Below are positions 25,808-38,800 of a DNA stretch of 64,000 nucleotides, piece after piece. The notes beneath the pieces are model-generated. The model saw only the letters and a list, made by a program, of their open reading frames with translations, was not told where the DNA came from and ran no database searches. Origin of the DNA: Trichobilharzia szidati. Taxonomy: Eukaryota > Platyhelminthes > Trematoda > Strigeidida > Schistosomatidae. The first letter of the stretch is position 1, and every line of letters begins with the position of its first letter. Made by a program: the position numbers and the translations under genes. The stretch covers positions 91,153,256 to 91,217,255 of the forward strand of contig OX235271.1 of assembly GCA_944472155.2 (NCBI GenBank), written 5' to 3'.

Positions 25808-28800
25808 ATGAATCTCCTTGAGACAAAAGAAAAAGTCTTTGTAGGGACATGGAATGTCCGCACCATGTACGAGATCGGCAAAGCTGCCCAGATCGCAAAC
25901 GAAATGAAAAGATACAGAATTCAAGTACTGGGGATATGTGAAAGCAGATGGAACGGGAATGGACTCACCAAATTGTCAACGGGTGAGTCAGTGATCTACT
26001 ACGGTCACCCAGAAGATAACCACTCGCACACCGAGGGCGCGGCTATCATGATGTCACCAATGGCAACGAAGGCCCTGATGCAATGGGAGGCGATCTCGCC
26101 CAGGATAATGACCGCCAGATTCAACTCCAAAGGAAGGAAAGTGTCAATTATACAATGCTATGCACCGACCAACAACACAGACCTCGGAAAGAAAGAAGAA
26201 TTCTACAGACAACTACAGACAACAATGGACAATACTCCAGCTGGTGACATTAAAATACTAATGGGAGACATGAACGCCAAACTAGGATCAGACAACACAG
26301 AAAGGGAACTCATCATGGGGAGAGAAGCTCTCGGAAAAATGAATGAAAACGGAGAACTCTTCGCCGACTTCTGCGCCTTCAATGAACTAGCGATTGGTGG
26401 CAGCGTATACAAACACAAGGATATCCACAAGGCTACATGGGTGTCACCAGACGGGCGAACCAAAAACCAAATCGACTTCATCTCAATCTCAAGAAAGTGG
26501 AGGCGCAGCCTGCTGGACACAAAAGTAAGAAGAGGAGCAGACATTGGCTCAGACCACCATCTCGTACAAGGGACAATCCAAATCAGATTAAAAGCTTTCA
26601 GTGAAACAGGAGCTGCAGATAGACCACAAGCCAAGTTCAACACTCAAAAACTAAAGGACCAGGATACAAAGGATATCTTCACTGCAAGTATAAAAGAAAA
26701 AACCGAGACACAAATCAACATTAGCGAAGAGGTCAGCGTCGAAAAGCACTGGAACAACTTGAAGACAGTGTGGAGTCAAACCTGCATGGAAGTTCTGGGC
26801 AGAAAGAAGAGACAGGACAAACAATGGCTCACTACGGACACTTGGAGATTGATAGAAGAGAGAAGGATGGTGAAACAAAAGATTCTCCAATGCACCGACG
26901 AGCAACAGAAACCGGAGTTGGATGCAAGCTACAATACACTGAACAAAGGAGTAAAGAAGAGTGCCAGAGAAGACAAAAGAAAGTACTATGAAACCATGGC
27001 AAGTGAGGCAGAACAAGCAGCAGGCAAAGGAGACTTCACAACACTCTACCAAACAACTAGGTACCTCTCAGGCAAAAAGTCGTCACAAATCAAGCCAGTG
27101 AAGGATGACAATGGAAAGTCACTCACCAAAGAAGTGGAGCAAAGGAAACACTGGGCTGAACACTTCAAAAGACTCCTAAATCGACCACCACCTACAACGC
27201 GCCCAACAATACCAACAACGGAGACAGAGCTACCAGTGAACACCAACCCCCCGACGGAATCAGAAGTCCTGAAGGCAATGAAGATGCTAAAAGCTGGAAA
27301 AGCAGCAGGACCAGATGGAATCCCAGCAGAAGCATTGAAAACGGACCCAGAGACAACAGCGGACTTGATGACGCCACTACTGGAGAAGGTGTGAAAAGAA
27401 GGCAAAGTACTCGAGGATTGGAAGAAAGGATACTTATTCAAACTATCAAAGAAAGGAGACCTAAGTCAATGCAAGAACTGGCGCGGAATTATGCTCCTGT
27501 CCATCCCAAGCAAAATACTAAGCCGCATCATCCTGGAGAGAATCAAACATGCCCTAGATGAAAACCTTCGACCGGAACAGGCTGGATTCAGGAGAAACAA
27601 GTCATGCATTGATCAGATCGCCACATTACGGATCATCATTGAACAAAGCTTGGAGTGGCAGTCACCTCTCTATCGCAACTTCATCGATTTTGAAAAGGCC
27701 TTTGACAGCGTCGATCGAGAGGTGATCTGGAAACTACTTCGCTACTACGGGGTGCCACGGACAATTATACATCTCATCCAACAGCTGTACGACAATGCTG
27801 CATGCCAAGTAATCCACAACGGGAAACTTACGGAACCCTTCGAAGTGAGGACAGGAGTAAGACAAGGCTGCCTACTATCACCAATGACTTTCTTGATTGC
27901 AGTAGACTGGATAATGCGACAAACAGTGGGCATTGAGGAAACAGGCATAAAATGGACTCACACAAAGAACTTGGAGGATCTGGACTTCGCCGATGATATA
28001 TGTCTGATTTCCCACAAACTGGAAGATATGCAAGTGAAAAGCAACAAGTTGGCAGAAGAAGCATCAAAGATAGGACTTCAGGTGAACATAGAGAAAACAG
28101 AGGTTATGAAGATTCCTGGGCAACACCATCAACAGCAACAACAACAACAGACAACAATCAGCATAAATGGGAGAAAACTGAAAGAAACAACCTCTTTTAC
28201 CTACCTGGGAAGCATCGTTTCAACTACAGGCCGGCGGAACTGACGAGAATATCAAAGCAAGAATCGGAAAAGCAAGACAAGCTTTCACTACTCTCAAGTC
28301 TGTGTGGAGGTCAACAACACTCAGCATCAAAAATAAGATCCGGATTTTCAACTCCAGTGTGAAGTCAGTGCTACTATATGGATCAGAGACTTGGCGCGTC
28401 ATAAAGAGCATCTTCAACAAACTACAGACCTTCATTAACAGTTGTCTTCGCTCAATACTCAAGATCAGATGGCCGGCCAGAAAAGATCAGCAACAGGGAT
28501 CTCTGGGAGCGAACCAACACAGCAGGAACCGATTGTGAAACAAATAGGCAGGAAGAAATGGAGATGGATTGGCCACACTCTGAGGAAACTATTAAGTGAC
28601 ATCACTAGACAAGCCATTGCTCGAGTGGAACCCGAAAGGGAAGCGGCGAGTTGGTCGTCAGTGCAAGGGTGACTTGGAGGAGGTCATGTGAAGAGGAGAT
28701 GAAAACGTGTAGGCAGACATGGAGACAGGTGAAGACTCTAGCAGAGAACCGAACGCAGTGGAGACGCACGGCTGAAGCCCTATATTCCTGTAGGAATTAA
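25808..28800 (+). pseudogene. RTE-A endonuclease/reverse transcriptase ORF, disrupted
   Basis: The chosen start is ATG 25808. The frame is open upstream to a GTG at 25754, but that stretch is the UTR block shared with SINEs. Counting from ATG: APE-type endonuclease with TWN (N16), catalytic Glu in CESRW (E45), GDMN (D154) and SDHH (D249, H250). The linker follows to about residue 420. The RT has AGPDGIP near residue 500, GFRRNKS, DFEKAFDSVDR (D627), GVRQGC..SP and FADD (729-730). The protein would nick DNA and prime reverse transcription in the nucleus. Breaks: TGA at 27392-27394, most simply TGG to TGA; a 4-nt insertion near 28230-28240 (frame moves by one, stop at 28243); a 4-nt insertion at about 28473-28480; a 1-nt insertion near 28519; further shifts after 28620. 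The C-terminal end is still readable to TAA near 28798-28800. Confidence 0.85.
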
Positions 28801-28810
28801 AGGATACAAT

Positions 28811-28827
28811 AATAATAATAATAATAA
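28811..28827 (+). repeat. (AAT)n tail of RTE-A
   Basis: Simple-repeat tail between the element 3' end and the right TSD. It appears complemented as (ATT)n at the ends of the minus-strand copies at 2779, 42174, 52508 and 55690. Confidence 0.85.
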
Positions 28828-28838
28828 ACAACCAAATG
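28824..28838 (+). repeat. Target-site duplication, right copy
   Basis: ataaacaaccaaatg, identical to 25165-25179. The first three bases may belong to the (AAT)n tail. Confidence 0.85.
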
Positions 28839-30109
28839 ACTGGAGAATTTATCTTATCTGCAATACAATAACTCTGTATACTTCATTTCATGGAGCAAAT
28901 GCTGGACTTCTTAACCTTCTGGACTCTAAATTTACAGATGAATGCCAAAGAGAAAATAACTTTTAATGTAGAATCAGTATTTGCTTTCTCTGTATAACAT
29001 TCACTGGTTACATACTAGTCATACTTAACGGCACACATCATCAGCTATATAACCATAACTTCTGTATCAGTTGTTACAGCCCAAATTTATACTCGATTTT
29101 TTCCAGTAGGTTAGTCTTTGTTGACTTATTTAGTATATACATACCAAAGTGGCAAAACTCGAACACGAAGTTGGTGAATGACAACGAACCTGACACCTGG
29201 TGACATATTCACAAAAAGGAAATAACAGCATTTACATCAGGTTGATGAAGTAAGTGAAAAGTGAGTGACTGAAATCATGTTGAGCAGTGAAGAAAATTAA
29301 AACGTCACTCTAAGCCATCGAACTACAGACTACTTCCATATTAGTTTGTTTATTAGATATATTACACAGTGAAGCAGTTTTATTTACAGACTACTTCATC
29401 GAAAGGTTTAATTACAGAAAAACTAACATGCCAACCTCTAATAATATATGGATATTAGAAACTTTAGACCCTTAAAAGAGAACAAAAGAGACGGTTGTCT
29501 TTTCTCGTTCAGAATTTTTGTGCATGCATTCCACGGATTTTCGGTGATCAGAAAATACAAAAGAAGGTTTTAGCAGTACTATTAAACTCAAGAAAGCATT
29601 GAAATACACATTACTAGCAAGCTAAATAAATAAAGTGCATAACTTTTTTCTTCAAGATTCTGGTGGACTTTATTCACTTGATACTTGACATGTCACTATA
29701 ATTGAGAGGTTCACTAATTGTTTATTCACTTGATGATACGCCATTGTCACCACTCCTGAGTGCTTCTTGTACGGGTACTAGTATGCATCACAATACCGAT
29801 AAATTCGCATAATTAGCTCGCTAACTTTTGGCTAATATTTACATCATATTGTTTTGTTGACGTCAATAATGTTTTGGTCGCAGTGATTAATATTTTGAAA
29901 GGATGGAATGACAGAATCTTAATAAGCATAGTAATTAATAAAATAATCGCTATTCAGTAAACATCTTTATATATGTATATTTATCCTTCTTATAGTGGAC
30001 CACGTGATGATTTCATGAGGAATTGGATATTTTTATACTCTCAACTTCTGTAATAATTATCCCTAATTAATTTCTTTTCAAAATGCAGGTTAAGGAGTAT
30101 TTCAAATTT
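28839..30109. other. No supported feature
   Basis: Only short chance frames. No repeat recognised. Confidence 0.4.
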
Positions 30110-30240
30110 TACCATGAAATGATATCAGTTGGAGGACCACTGAAAACCAAAGAGTCCAGGAGAACTGCTTCGACCTTGCTTGAGAGTCATCGGAAGTAAC
30201 CAGAAGGTGTTGGGTTTTAACCATAGTGGATGCTTACTGT
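30110..30240. mobile_element. Possible degenerate SINE-beta relic
   Basis: gaaatgatatcagttgg and aggaccactgaaaacc (30116-30148) resemble the SINE-beta tail in minus orientation. accagaaggtgttggg then ttttaacc (30198-30221) resembles the head in plus orientation. Too diverged to be sure. Confidence 0.3.
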
Positions 30241-33200
30241 CAATGTTTCCAAAGCATGACTAAACACTACTTGGTTTTCAAGACATCTCTATCCGAAATA
30301 AATCAGATATCAAACATGAAACAAATCAAATCTTTACAAACTAACTCTTGAAAAATAAGTAATATTGATTGTTAAATGTTGAAGAGTTTGTTTCCTTTGC
30401 CACCAGCTATTCAGTAGTCTCATTTTCGATATAATATGCCTTATCTTGTTTAATGTACTTACTAATTTACCATGTTATGCTTAAGTCGGGGTATTTCGGT
30501 TGATATTTTCACCTAAAAATTATGAAATACAGTAAAACAAAGATTTCGAAGTCTGTATCCACTTAAATAAGACCAATAAATCTACATTCTACCTGTATTT
30601 CACTGGTCAGCAATTGTCGAGATAAATACGCATATTAGCAAGCTAACATATAATCATTGTTTGTTCTAGAATGTGGGACATGTTTTATTATCGTGGTAGA
30701 CTAGTTTTTTTCACAAAGGTTTCAGGGAATAAAGTGGAAAGTGGAGTTGGATCGATGTTCCAGTCGATAGGATATTTTGTTTTCACTCCCCAAAATATTC
30801 TTTTGTGATATACAGCAAGCGAAGCGTGTCAAGTGGTTGAATACTGTGTTGTTTTACCTTGTTTTGTAGGAGAAATATGTCAGTTGTGTTCACCAAATAA
30901 ACATATCTTTATTTTTGAAATTTCAAAACTGCGGAGTTTTGTTACAAGTAAAATACCTGAGAAAGTGTCACAAAATGAGTTGCATACTTTTAGACCAAAG
31001 GAATATGAATCACATAATTTAATCCGAATAGCTCACCGGTAACATTTACAAATATAGCTGTGAATGACGTGAGTTCGAATCTTCTAAAGCTTATAACTTA
31101 TCTTGAAGTTGCAGATATGCTTTGCAGACGAGTGGAATGAAACACGAAAACTAACTGCTAGGCCTCGAGATGGCCTACCACTGTGGACAATGGTTTAAGA
31201 CGTTTGACGCAGTAAATCCATGACTACAAGACAGTAGTGAATTCGTTATTTGGTCTGGTTTGTGAAAATAAATGATTCTATATTTAACAACCTCAAAATT
31301 TACTGAATAACTGGTTATATTTTAATTACAGATAAGAAAAGAGCAATATTCGTTAAGCATACATTGAAAAATAATGACTTCACAAAACATTTTGGAATGT
31401 TGAATTCTAAAACGTTTTATCTAAATAAGTAGCTGTGAATCGTATTGCATTAACTATCAACACGTTCAGTAGTGATTCACAGAAGGGAGAATATTCTTGA
31501 GGGGCAACACTGACTCCTGTAAGAATTATATTACATGGAATCAGCCCCACACTGCTGAATTCGTTTACCATATAGTTATTATAATTTATTCTGCGTCAAG
31601 TGTACATTCAGTGTCATTAAGTATGAAAACCACGTATATCAAAGATTAGAAGTGGTATAGTTACAGATCTTATCATTTTGTTAAGACTGTCAAACATACA
31701 GAATATACACAAATGAGGTGACACGCATCCTTCGCTAATCTTTTCATACTTACATCACACAACGCATCCACGTACTACATGAATACTGAGTGCGTTATCA
31801 GCGTGCTAAACAACACTAACTATCATTGACACTTTTGATGATAAGGCTTAATGAAAATACAACTTAGATTTTTGGGTTCGTAGGCATTTCGACTATTTTC
31901 GTTGTATAATTCGTCACGCTGGTTGATTGGGTCTTCAGTGCGCAGAACTACATAGCCCTAAACGCATACGAAAGGGATGTCCACTGCCGCATAGTTCTCA
32001 ACGGTTTTCTAATAGATGTCATCGCATGATGAATCGACGATGGGGGTTTCTCGGTTTTCGAAACGTCTGAAAGAATAAAAATCCATTGTTGTGCCACTCA
32101 CTTGGATTCAGATTCTTCTCTCAGGCCAATATTTTTGAACATCTTGGATTACACTTCACATTGAATTTTCATTTGCAAAACACTGAATCTCCTATACATC
32201 TCAGGATGAATTCAGTCCATGTAATTTAAACTCAAAATAGGTGGAATAATGAGTAACAAATAATGCTGAAGCAAACGAATGGAAAGTGAAAAGCAGTTTT
32301 TTTGACGATAATTTTTTTGTTTAACGAATTACGCAAACCTTTAAGATGATCAAGCAAAATATATTTGAAAGGGGAAAAGGATAAATAATTCATGCACGAT
32401 TACTCCGGAAATTCTTTCAAAACCTCTGGTACTGTTTGTCTAAGCTGTTATTTCATTGACTGAATTTCGCTTAGATCTTTCAGTTTTCAATACAACGGTA
32501 GTAGTAAATATACATTCACTTTAAAACTTTCTATTTCGTGCTATGGAGAAGAGAAACTGTTATTTATCCCTATGTTTGTCTAATGTTTGTTCGACATTAA
32601 CCTGTAGTCTTGAAATAGTTCTGGTTTGTTGTTTTCATGCACATATAGAGCGTTTTGTGTTTCGTGATGCTAAAACAAAGGCCAGAGTTTTGCTGGTTGT
32701 AAAGTCATTAAACTTATCAGTGAATTTGCAGTTTCAAACATAAAATCAGCATTGCTGTCAGCTATCCTGATCGTTGTTTGAGACATTAAAACGTCTCTGT
32801 GCACAATCCGCTTTCTGTTCGTTTTTCACGTGCTGGTAGTATTGTTACTACGGTGACTGACGCTGTGATTAGTGATTAGAGAAATTTTGGTTAGTTTATC
32901 AATTTCATACTGCTTATAGTCCACTAGGTCGCATTCGTGGTTACATCAGAAACATAACAGAAACTATAGCTAATGCTGTCTTTGACTGAGAATGAGATCA
33001 CTTTTAACGCGAAGACAGTAGCAATATTTTCTGTCAGCTATTTTCCATGAGTACTGTTGTAAGCTATGAAAGCGCTCTTTAATCTAACAGCATCCAGATT
33101 CCCTCGTCACTATACATACTCCCGTAATTCAAGAGATTCGTTCAATAAATCGATTAGAATATTCAGATCATAAAATTGTAATCATCATCAGATCAAAGTA

Positions 33201-34968
33201 TCCCTTCAAAAAGATCTACGCAATTTCTGTATCTCATCACTGGAGATAATAAAAGCATCTTCACTAACTATTCGAAATATCTGGGGTTAGAATGAAGCTT
33301 GTATCGATGAAGAATATTAAGAGCTCAGAGTGAAGCCGGCGTTGTTCAAGCTCTAACAAATGATCTTGAACAATTCAGTCTAGCACAGAGCGACTTCCTA
33401 ATTGCTTGCACGATAGAAGAAGCTCTGATGTTGACCATGATTTAGCAGCTTACAGAGTGCAAAACAAATGAAATGAATTTGCACCATTTTGTTCTATTTG
33501 TTGTCTTATTCGTCTTTGGATATTTTTTCTTAACAAATATCGGCTTTTTGGTATTTGTCCTCAGTAATTCAGAAATATGAGAGAGTCAAAATATGGAATA
33601 ATTTAATTAAAACTGCCAGTTTCTTCTGAAGATTTAAATCAAGTGGATTTTTTTCAAAGTTGATTTCACCTTTAATTTAATAATGAATATTTCTAATACC
33701 TACATGATTTAATCAGTGTGTAAATCTGGAATCGTCGATTCCCTTACAGATTCATATGAATGACATACGAATCCTGGAGATTCAACTAAAGGATTTAAAG
33801 TGTCATTCAGTTAGAACAGTTAAAAGAAGTCAACTGCCTTCTGATCAAACAATTTGAAATTACAGATGAGTAAAATGAACACTGCCGTCCACATGTGCTG
33901 TGGTTGGCTGACTAAATCATTGGGATACTTGGTTTACCGTTACTCCAAATGCGTCGAATTCACTGAACTTGGCTTTGTTTTAACTATCTAAATAAATTCT
34001 TGAAGACATATGTGTACTCTCATGCAATTCTGAATGGATCTTGACATAATAGTTTGTCAGTTTTGGAGGGATGAAATTGTTGGGGCGCACTAACCATGTT
34101 TCAGATCGAACAATATTCTGTAGTTTGCAGATCTCTTTTTTGGCTTTTAGAAAACACTGAAAACTTTGCTGTGATAATTAAAAGCTTTCGAAGCCAAGAT
34201 GGAGATTTCCGGTATCGAGGTGTTTTCTGATCTGAACGATTTAACTGGGAAGCCATCATGGTGTTGTGAGAGCTGTCTGCAAACCAAAATTGTAGACAAC
34301 AATTTACGTCAATGTTTACGTCCCGAATCGGGGTCATGAAAAAATACACGAACAAAGATTAACCTTGAGGAACTCAACAACCAATCACAACAAACTTAAC
34401 GTGTGTAAATACGATTCGTAGATATATGGCTTAACTCTCTAAGAAACGGCCACATGCAGAACAGAATAGACTTCAGCAAGAAAACAATCAATCAGAAGAC
34501 GTTACTTTTCTGCTAAAATAACGAATAATAATGTACATAAAAATCTATAAATATCTGTTGATTTTCTCAATAAACGATCTGTTGCCTGGCCATTGTCTTC
34601 AGTCGTTACAGTGAAATTGTCCGTGAATATTCCGCATGAATGAATCGAAAAATGATTTTGCAAATTTTCGTATAAAAAAGGGCAATATAACTTCCGAGTA
34701 ACTTTCCTTTTACTTTAAACCTGTGACATTTTATTCAAAACTGATCCCATCTTTTTCGTCTTTATTATTAAAGTGGTTAAGGGTCATTTGATTTCAAAGT
34801 GTTGTACAAAGTAGAAATTGTCTACATTGTTATTCACTGAGGTTCTTCATGGCTGTAACGAAATAATTGTTTGAAAAAATTCCTCCTGAATGATTCTTCT
34901 GGACTACGTATAACTATTCTGACATTTGCATATCATATGTAGACTTAATACCAGTGATTTGTCTTTGT
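30241..34968. other. No gene supported; a weak tRNA-like head near 31030
   Basis: 31031-31085 has tagctcaccggta followed by gagttcgaatctt at A-box to B-box spacing and could be another tRNA-derived SINE head. The remainder shows only chance frames. Confidence 0.35.
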
Positions 34969-35290
34969 TCCTGTTTAAATCTTTGATTTTAATGCTTCTC
35001 ATCTGTGGTTATGCAATACACTGGTAAAGTGTTGTTTTACGATATAATTTTGTTCGAGTGAATCAAGGCCATTCTGACCTTTGGCTATCTGCATGAACTT
35101 TTGGTGTTTCATATTTGTGGACAGAGTTTTGATCCTACCTTGCTGGGAATATTATACTTGATTCTAAGGTACTTCTTACAGTTGAATTTTGGTTAACTAA
35201 TTATGTTCTACATTAATTGTTTTGTCCATGGAAAGTTACCTTGTCTGTATAGCTGCGTAACGGCAGTGTTGATGTAATTTTGAGTTTTCA
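34969..35290 (+). repeat. Unnamed dispersed repeat, uninterrupted copy
   Basis: Parallel to 52370-53070 in the same orientation: ttcctgtttaa at the start, tgttgttttac in the middle, gacagagtttt plus gaatattatacttgatt, and gtaattttgagtttt at the end. It lacks the RTE-A insertion of the other copy and so acts as an empty site. No coding content; nature unknown. Confidence 0.65.
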
Positions 35291-35620
35291 ATGTTATTAT
35301 TTGTGACTAGAACTAGAACTATAGATCGATCGACAAATAATCGTCTTTTTGTTGTCTTTGGAGCGCCTTGTGATTGTGTGTGTCTCAAGGAAGTTTCGAA
35401 CAGCTATGCTGTAGGATGCAAAGTTCGGCTCCCCATGTGCAGATCACAGCGAATCAGTTTGGGTCGTTACTAAGACTTTAACTATTTTTACTGGTTTGGA
35501 TGCATTGAAGAGTCACTAGAAAGTGTCTGTAATCTTATAGGTATGATATTTTGTAGGATACCATGATAGAAGAAAAGAATTTACTTTGCTAAAGTGGTCC
35601 TCAATATAGTTGTAAACTTC
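35291..35620. other. No supported feature
   Basis: A 60-codon open frame is present here with no recognisable family. No other support. Confidence 0.35.
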
Positions 35621-35624
35621 CTGA

Positions 35625-35870
35625 TACCATGGGGGTTGGCGGTTCAGTATCAGATTACTCGCTATCTACACGAAAGGTTTAGGTTTTATTCTCCACTAAC
35701 GCCCTGTTAAAAATCTCACAAATCCGATAACAAGGATATATAAGAGGAAAGTCTGGGAGTGTGGCTTTCACCCCCATCTCGTAAAAATGACACCACCACT
35801 ACTGAAGTTCTATAGCTTGAAGCTGTATGCTCCACTAGGAATGCGAAGGAGGGAAACAAAATACCTTGGA
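35625..35870 (+). mobile_element. SINE-gamma copy, degenerate
   Basis: The head ggcggttcagtatcag (35639-35654) parallels the A-box region of other copies. The B box is eroded. The end reads cttgaagctgtatgctcc and actaggaatgcgaagg (35816-35849), matching the RTE-A-derived 3' end. Confidence 0.5.
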
Positions 35871-37879
35871 CAATACCAGATGGGATAATACAGTTGTTAA
35901 TCTTATCATACAAACTAGAGAATACTAATAGGATACATTGAATTTCAAACTATTGATTGCCTAACGAATCTAACTTCCTGTATATAAGGAAGTATAACTG
36001 TTTGCAAACAAGTCACTTTGAAGTATCTATTCAAAAACATTGTTGATGACTTCCTTTTGCTTCAGTTGAACAAACAACAATTTTTTAAAAGTTATACTAT
36101 TCATAAATTGTTGTTGCCTTGTAAGAAAAAATGAATTTTATTACTCTGAAAACACTCAAATGTTTCATATTATCACTTAGCATCATTACATAGGTGTTTA
36201 ATTTTTGTGTTCTTCCAAAAAATTTAAACGGAAATATGTCATAATTTTTAGTTTCAATAGAAAGCATAATAAGCTTATGGAGTCATATGATGTTGCTAAT
36301 GACAATTTGAACTTTTGAATCAGCGAAGCATAACTATTATGGATCAAGTATAAATTGAAAATTACTGAATTAAAAAAAGCAAACAACTGTTTCAATGATT
36401 TTAATTTCCTATTTTGCATTCACATAATTATATTCGAAATATTGATAAACGTATCATTGATGAACTTTAAGAATAAGTGTTTTTTATCACTTTTATTGGC
36501 CTAGATATATTACCGAATACTGTGAGCATCTTTCAATTATTTTTTGCAAGTCCTTGAGATATAGGAATGCAAAAAGCAGATGTGATATGAAACTAGTGAC
36601 CTTCAGTTATTGATTATCTTCAAAAAAAATTCTCGGACGTTTCAAATTACATAAAGAATGACGTTTTATGTTGAAGACTGGCTTTTGATAACATTTTTTT
36701 AAATTTAAAACATCAGTCCGATGAATTTATAATATGCAGTAGGATACTGCAGATAAAATAATTTAGGAAGAAAAGGTGAAATTCAGGACAAATAAATATG
36801 CAAACTTAAGTTGTACTAGGAGAAAATATTTTTGCTATAAATGAGCATCAATGTTATAAATCAACTAAACTGCTATTATTTGTTATTTGCATATGAGTAA
36901 ATGTGCTTTAATTGAGATATCTTATGAATTGGCTTTTGATATATTTTATCCCTTACTATACTATCCGATTGTTTTATTTTTATCACTGAATACATCTCAT
37001 ATAGATATAAGCAAGGACAGCACATTAAATGAGTGTATGAGAGGAACTGAGAAGTTTCAAAGTCGAGATATTAGTAAGATGGCAGATAATATGCTCAATT
37101 AGAGTAAAGTTTAGTCCATTTGACATAAATTTCAGTAATATAGCCCACAACAATATATCGTATATATCAAGGATGCTTGTTTGCTGTAGGTTCGTTGATC
37201 TGGTAGTTGATGCTTAACTGGATCAAGGATGAGTATTTCCTGCAAATTTCCAAAGATATCAGTCGATTACCATAGTGGAAAGTAAGCAGCCTGAGTGAAT
37301 GGGAACACTGTGTGTTCACGAACATGTGTATATTTCGCGATAGTCGCGTATCGAAATGATCAGATAGTATACACAATAGATCAACAAAGGTTTAGCTCAA
37401 AAAAGAGATAAAAACAAAATTTTTGCATAGGAGAGAGTGTTACTTTTAACTTTTAAAGAAGGATACAAAATCGTGTTTCTGTTCTCGACAAATAACTAAG
37501 GACGGTGGTCACTGATATTCGCGCTGACTTTCTGTTAATATTCAACCGACTTATAAATCAGATGACGTAACTTGTCAGAGAAGACAGTTGATTATCATGC
37601 TTGTCATAAACCTTCTTTAACTCATCAACCTCATGGCCTTCTTTATATGATATTCTAAGACTAATCTATTAACTGAGAAATTAAACAGAAATGCATATGA
37701 TCTGTTAATGTCACTTTTTGCCAACGATGTCTTACAACCGTGAATCAGGAAGGAATAAAATACTGTATAGTACACACTTTGGGATATATATGAGTACTTC
37801 CCCAACAATAAATAGGAAAAAAGCTGGAAAATATCACATAAGCTCTATTTTTCCAGATTATTAGTTTTGATGAGATTCT
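35871..37879. other. No supported feature
   Basis: AT-rich with short chance frames only. Confidence 0.4.
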
Positions 37880-38800
37880 GTCCAGCTTACAACCAGTCCT
37901 TAAAACAGGAGTGGATGCAGCATGACCTTACATTTGACTGGGGGAGGGGGAATCGCATGCCAAACATGTTGTCCCTTTGTTCAAAATATTGAGGAGACTG
38001 CATTTTGTCAGTGTCTTAACTTAGAAGCCCTACTTCATCTGCTCACTTTCAATAGACGAGACTCTTCTCAGGCAGCCTGACAATCCCTAAGTAGTCGAAG
38101 CTGGCCAGAGTCCCTTTCATCACTACATCTGTAATAATACTGAATAGAGATGATGTCCACTTTGTAGCTCTGTCGGACACCACTTAATGCCACCTGTTAA
38201 AATTACAGCTCTCAGTATACTGTCCCACTGCTGAATGATTTTGAGCAGAGAGCTCTTCTTGATACTCCACGTGATATTGCACATTTTCAACAGGATCTGT
38301 TGGCTAATGGAAATAAATACTGCTTTCAGTCATCAGTGAATATCAATATGCTGTAGAAATTATTGAAGCGTTAGGTTACAAACCCATTTGCTTTTCTTGA
38401 GTTTAACTTTGCCGAGATTTAAGAAAATAACAATTTAAATGTGATATCTGTCAGGCTTATCTTCACAAAACGCTGCTTTTTCTGTTTTTATGAACTAAGA
38501 TGATCAACGATCTTGATCACATCCGAGTAACTGTGTCGCAGTCTAATGCACTAGCTAGTACCGTAGTTATTCTAGCCATTATTCTGTCAGTATTATCCTT
38601 GATTATCACTGAAGTCAAATAATCAGGTCCTGTCATTTCTCTTTCTTTTGAATTTTAGTGGGCTTTTGCCACCTCAGGTGTTTACATTATATATTCACTT
38701 AGTTTCGGGATGGTATTACTCTTAGCGTAGTTGAAGCTCAGTTAAATGGTTCCTCAGACATTCTGCAAGACGTCTCACCTTCTCTCTCCGAGGGGTTATC
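37880..38800 (-). mobile_element. RTE-B relic, reverse transcriptase region
   Basis: Minus-strand translation gives, in shifting frames, an EVAKA...GPDYL block (about 38680-38610), a GVRQ motif (about 38190), SIIIDVVMKGTLASFDYLG (38150-38095) and RLPEKSL, then an ADEVGLLS remnant of the FADD/YADD region and a DKMQS..NMFGMRF block (38015-37945). This order is that of RTE reverse transcriptases and differs from RTE-A. It is closest to the family represented at 58395-59170. Heavily mutated. It may extend right to about 39250. Confidence 0.55.

Larger units (their letters stand above)
25180..28823 (+). mobile_element. RTE-A non-LTR retrotransposon, nearly full length (3.6 kb)
   Basis: The copy is bounded by a 15-bp perfect TSD. 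Layout: 5' region of about 630 bp that includes a 103-bp tandem duplication (25387-25592) and the block ggcgtgaggctagcaaccc (25751-25769); one long ORF encoding an endonuclease, a linker and a reverse transcriptase; a very short 3' UTR (gctgaagccctatattcc, 28771-28788); and an (AAT)n tail. Length, single-ORF layout and simple-repeat tail fit the RTE clade (schistosome SR2-like). The perfect TSD suggests a fairly recent insertion. The ORF nonetheless has one nonsense codon and several frameshifts, so this copy is not autonomous. Confidence 0.85.

Noticed and set aside
26203..26643. Minus-strand frames of 130-146 codons inside the RTE-A ORF (also 26651-27052 and 27046-27441)
   Set aside because: They are antisense shadows of the endonuclease and linker, with Ser/Leu/Phe-rich translation and no independent support.
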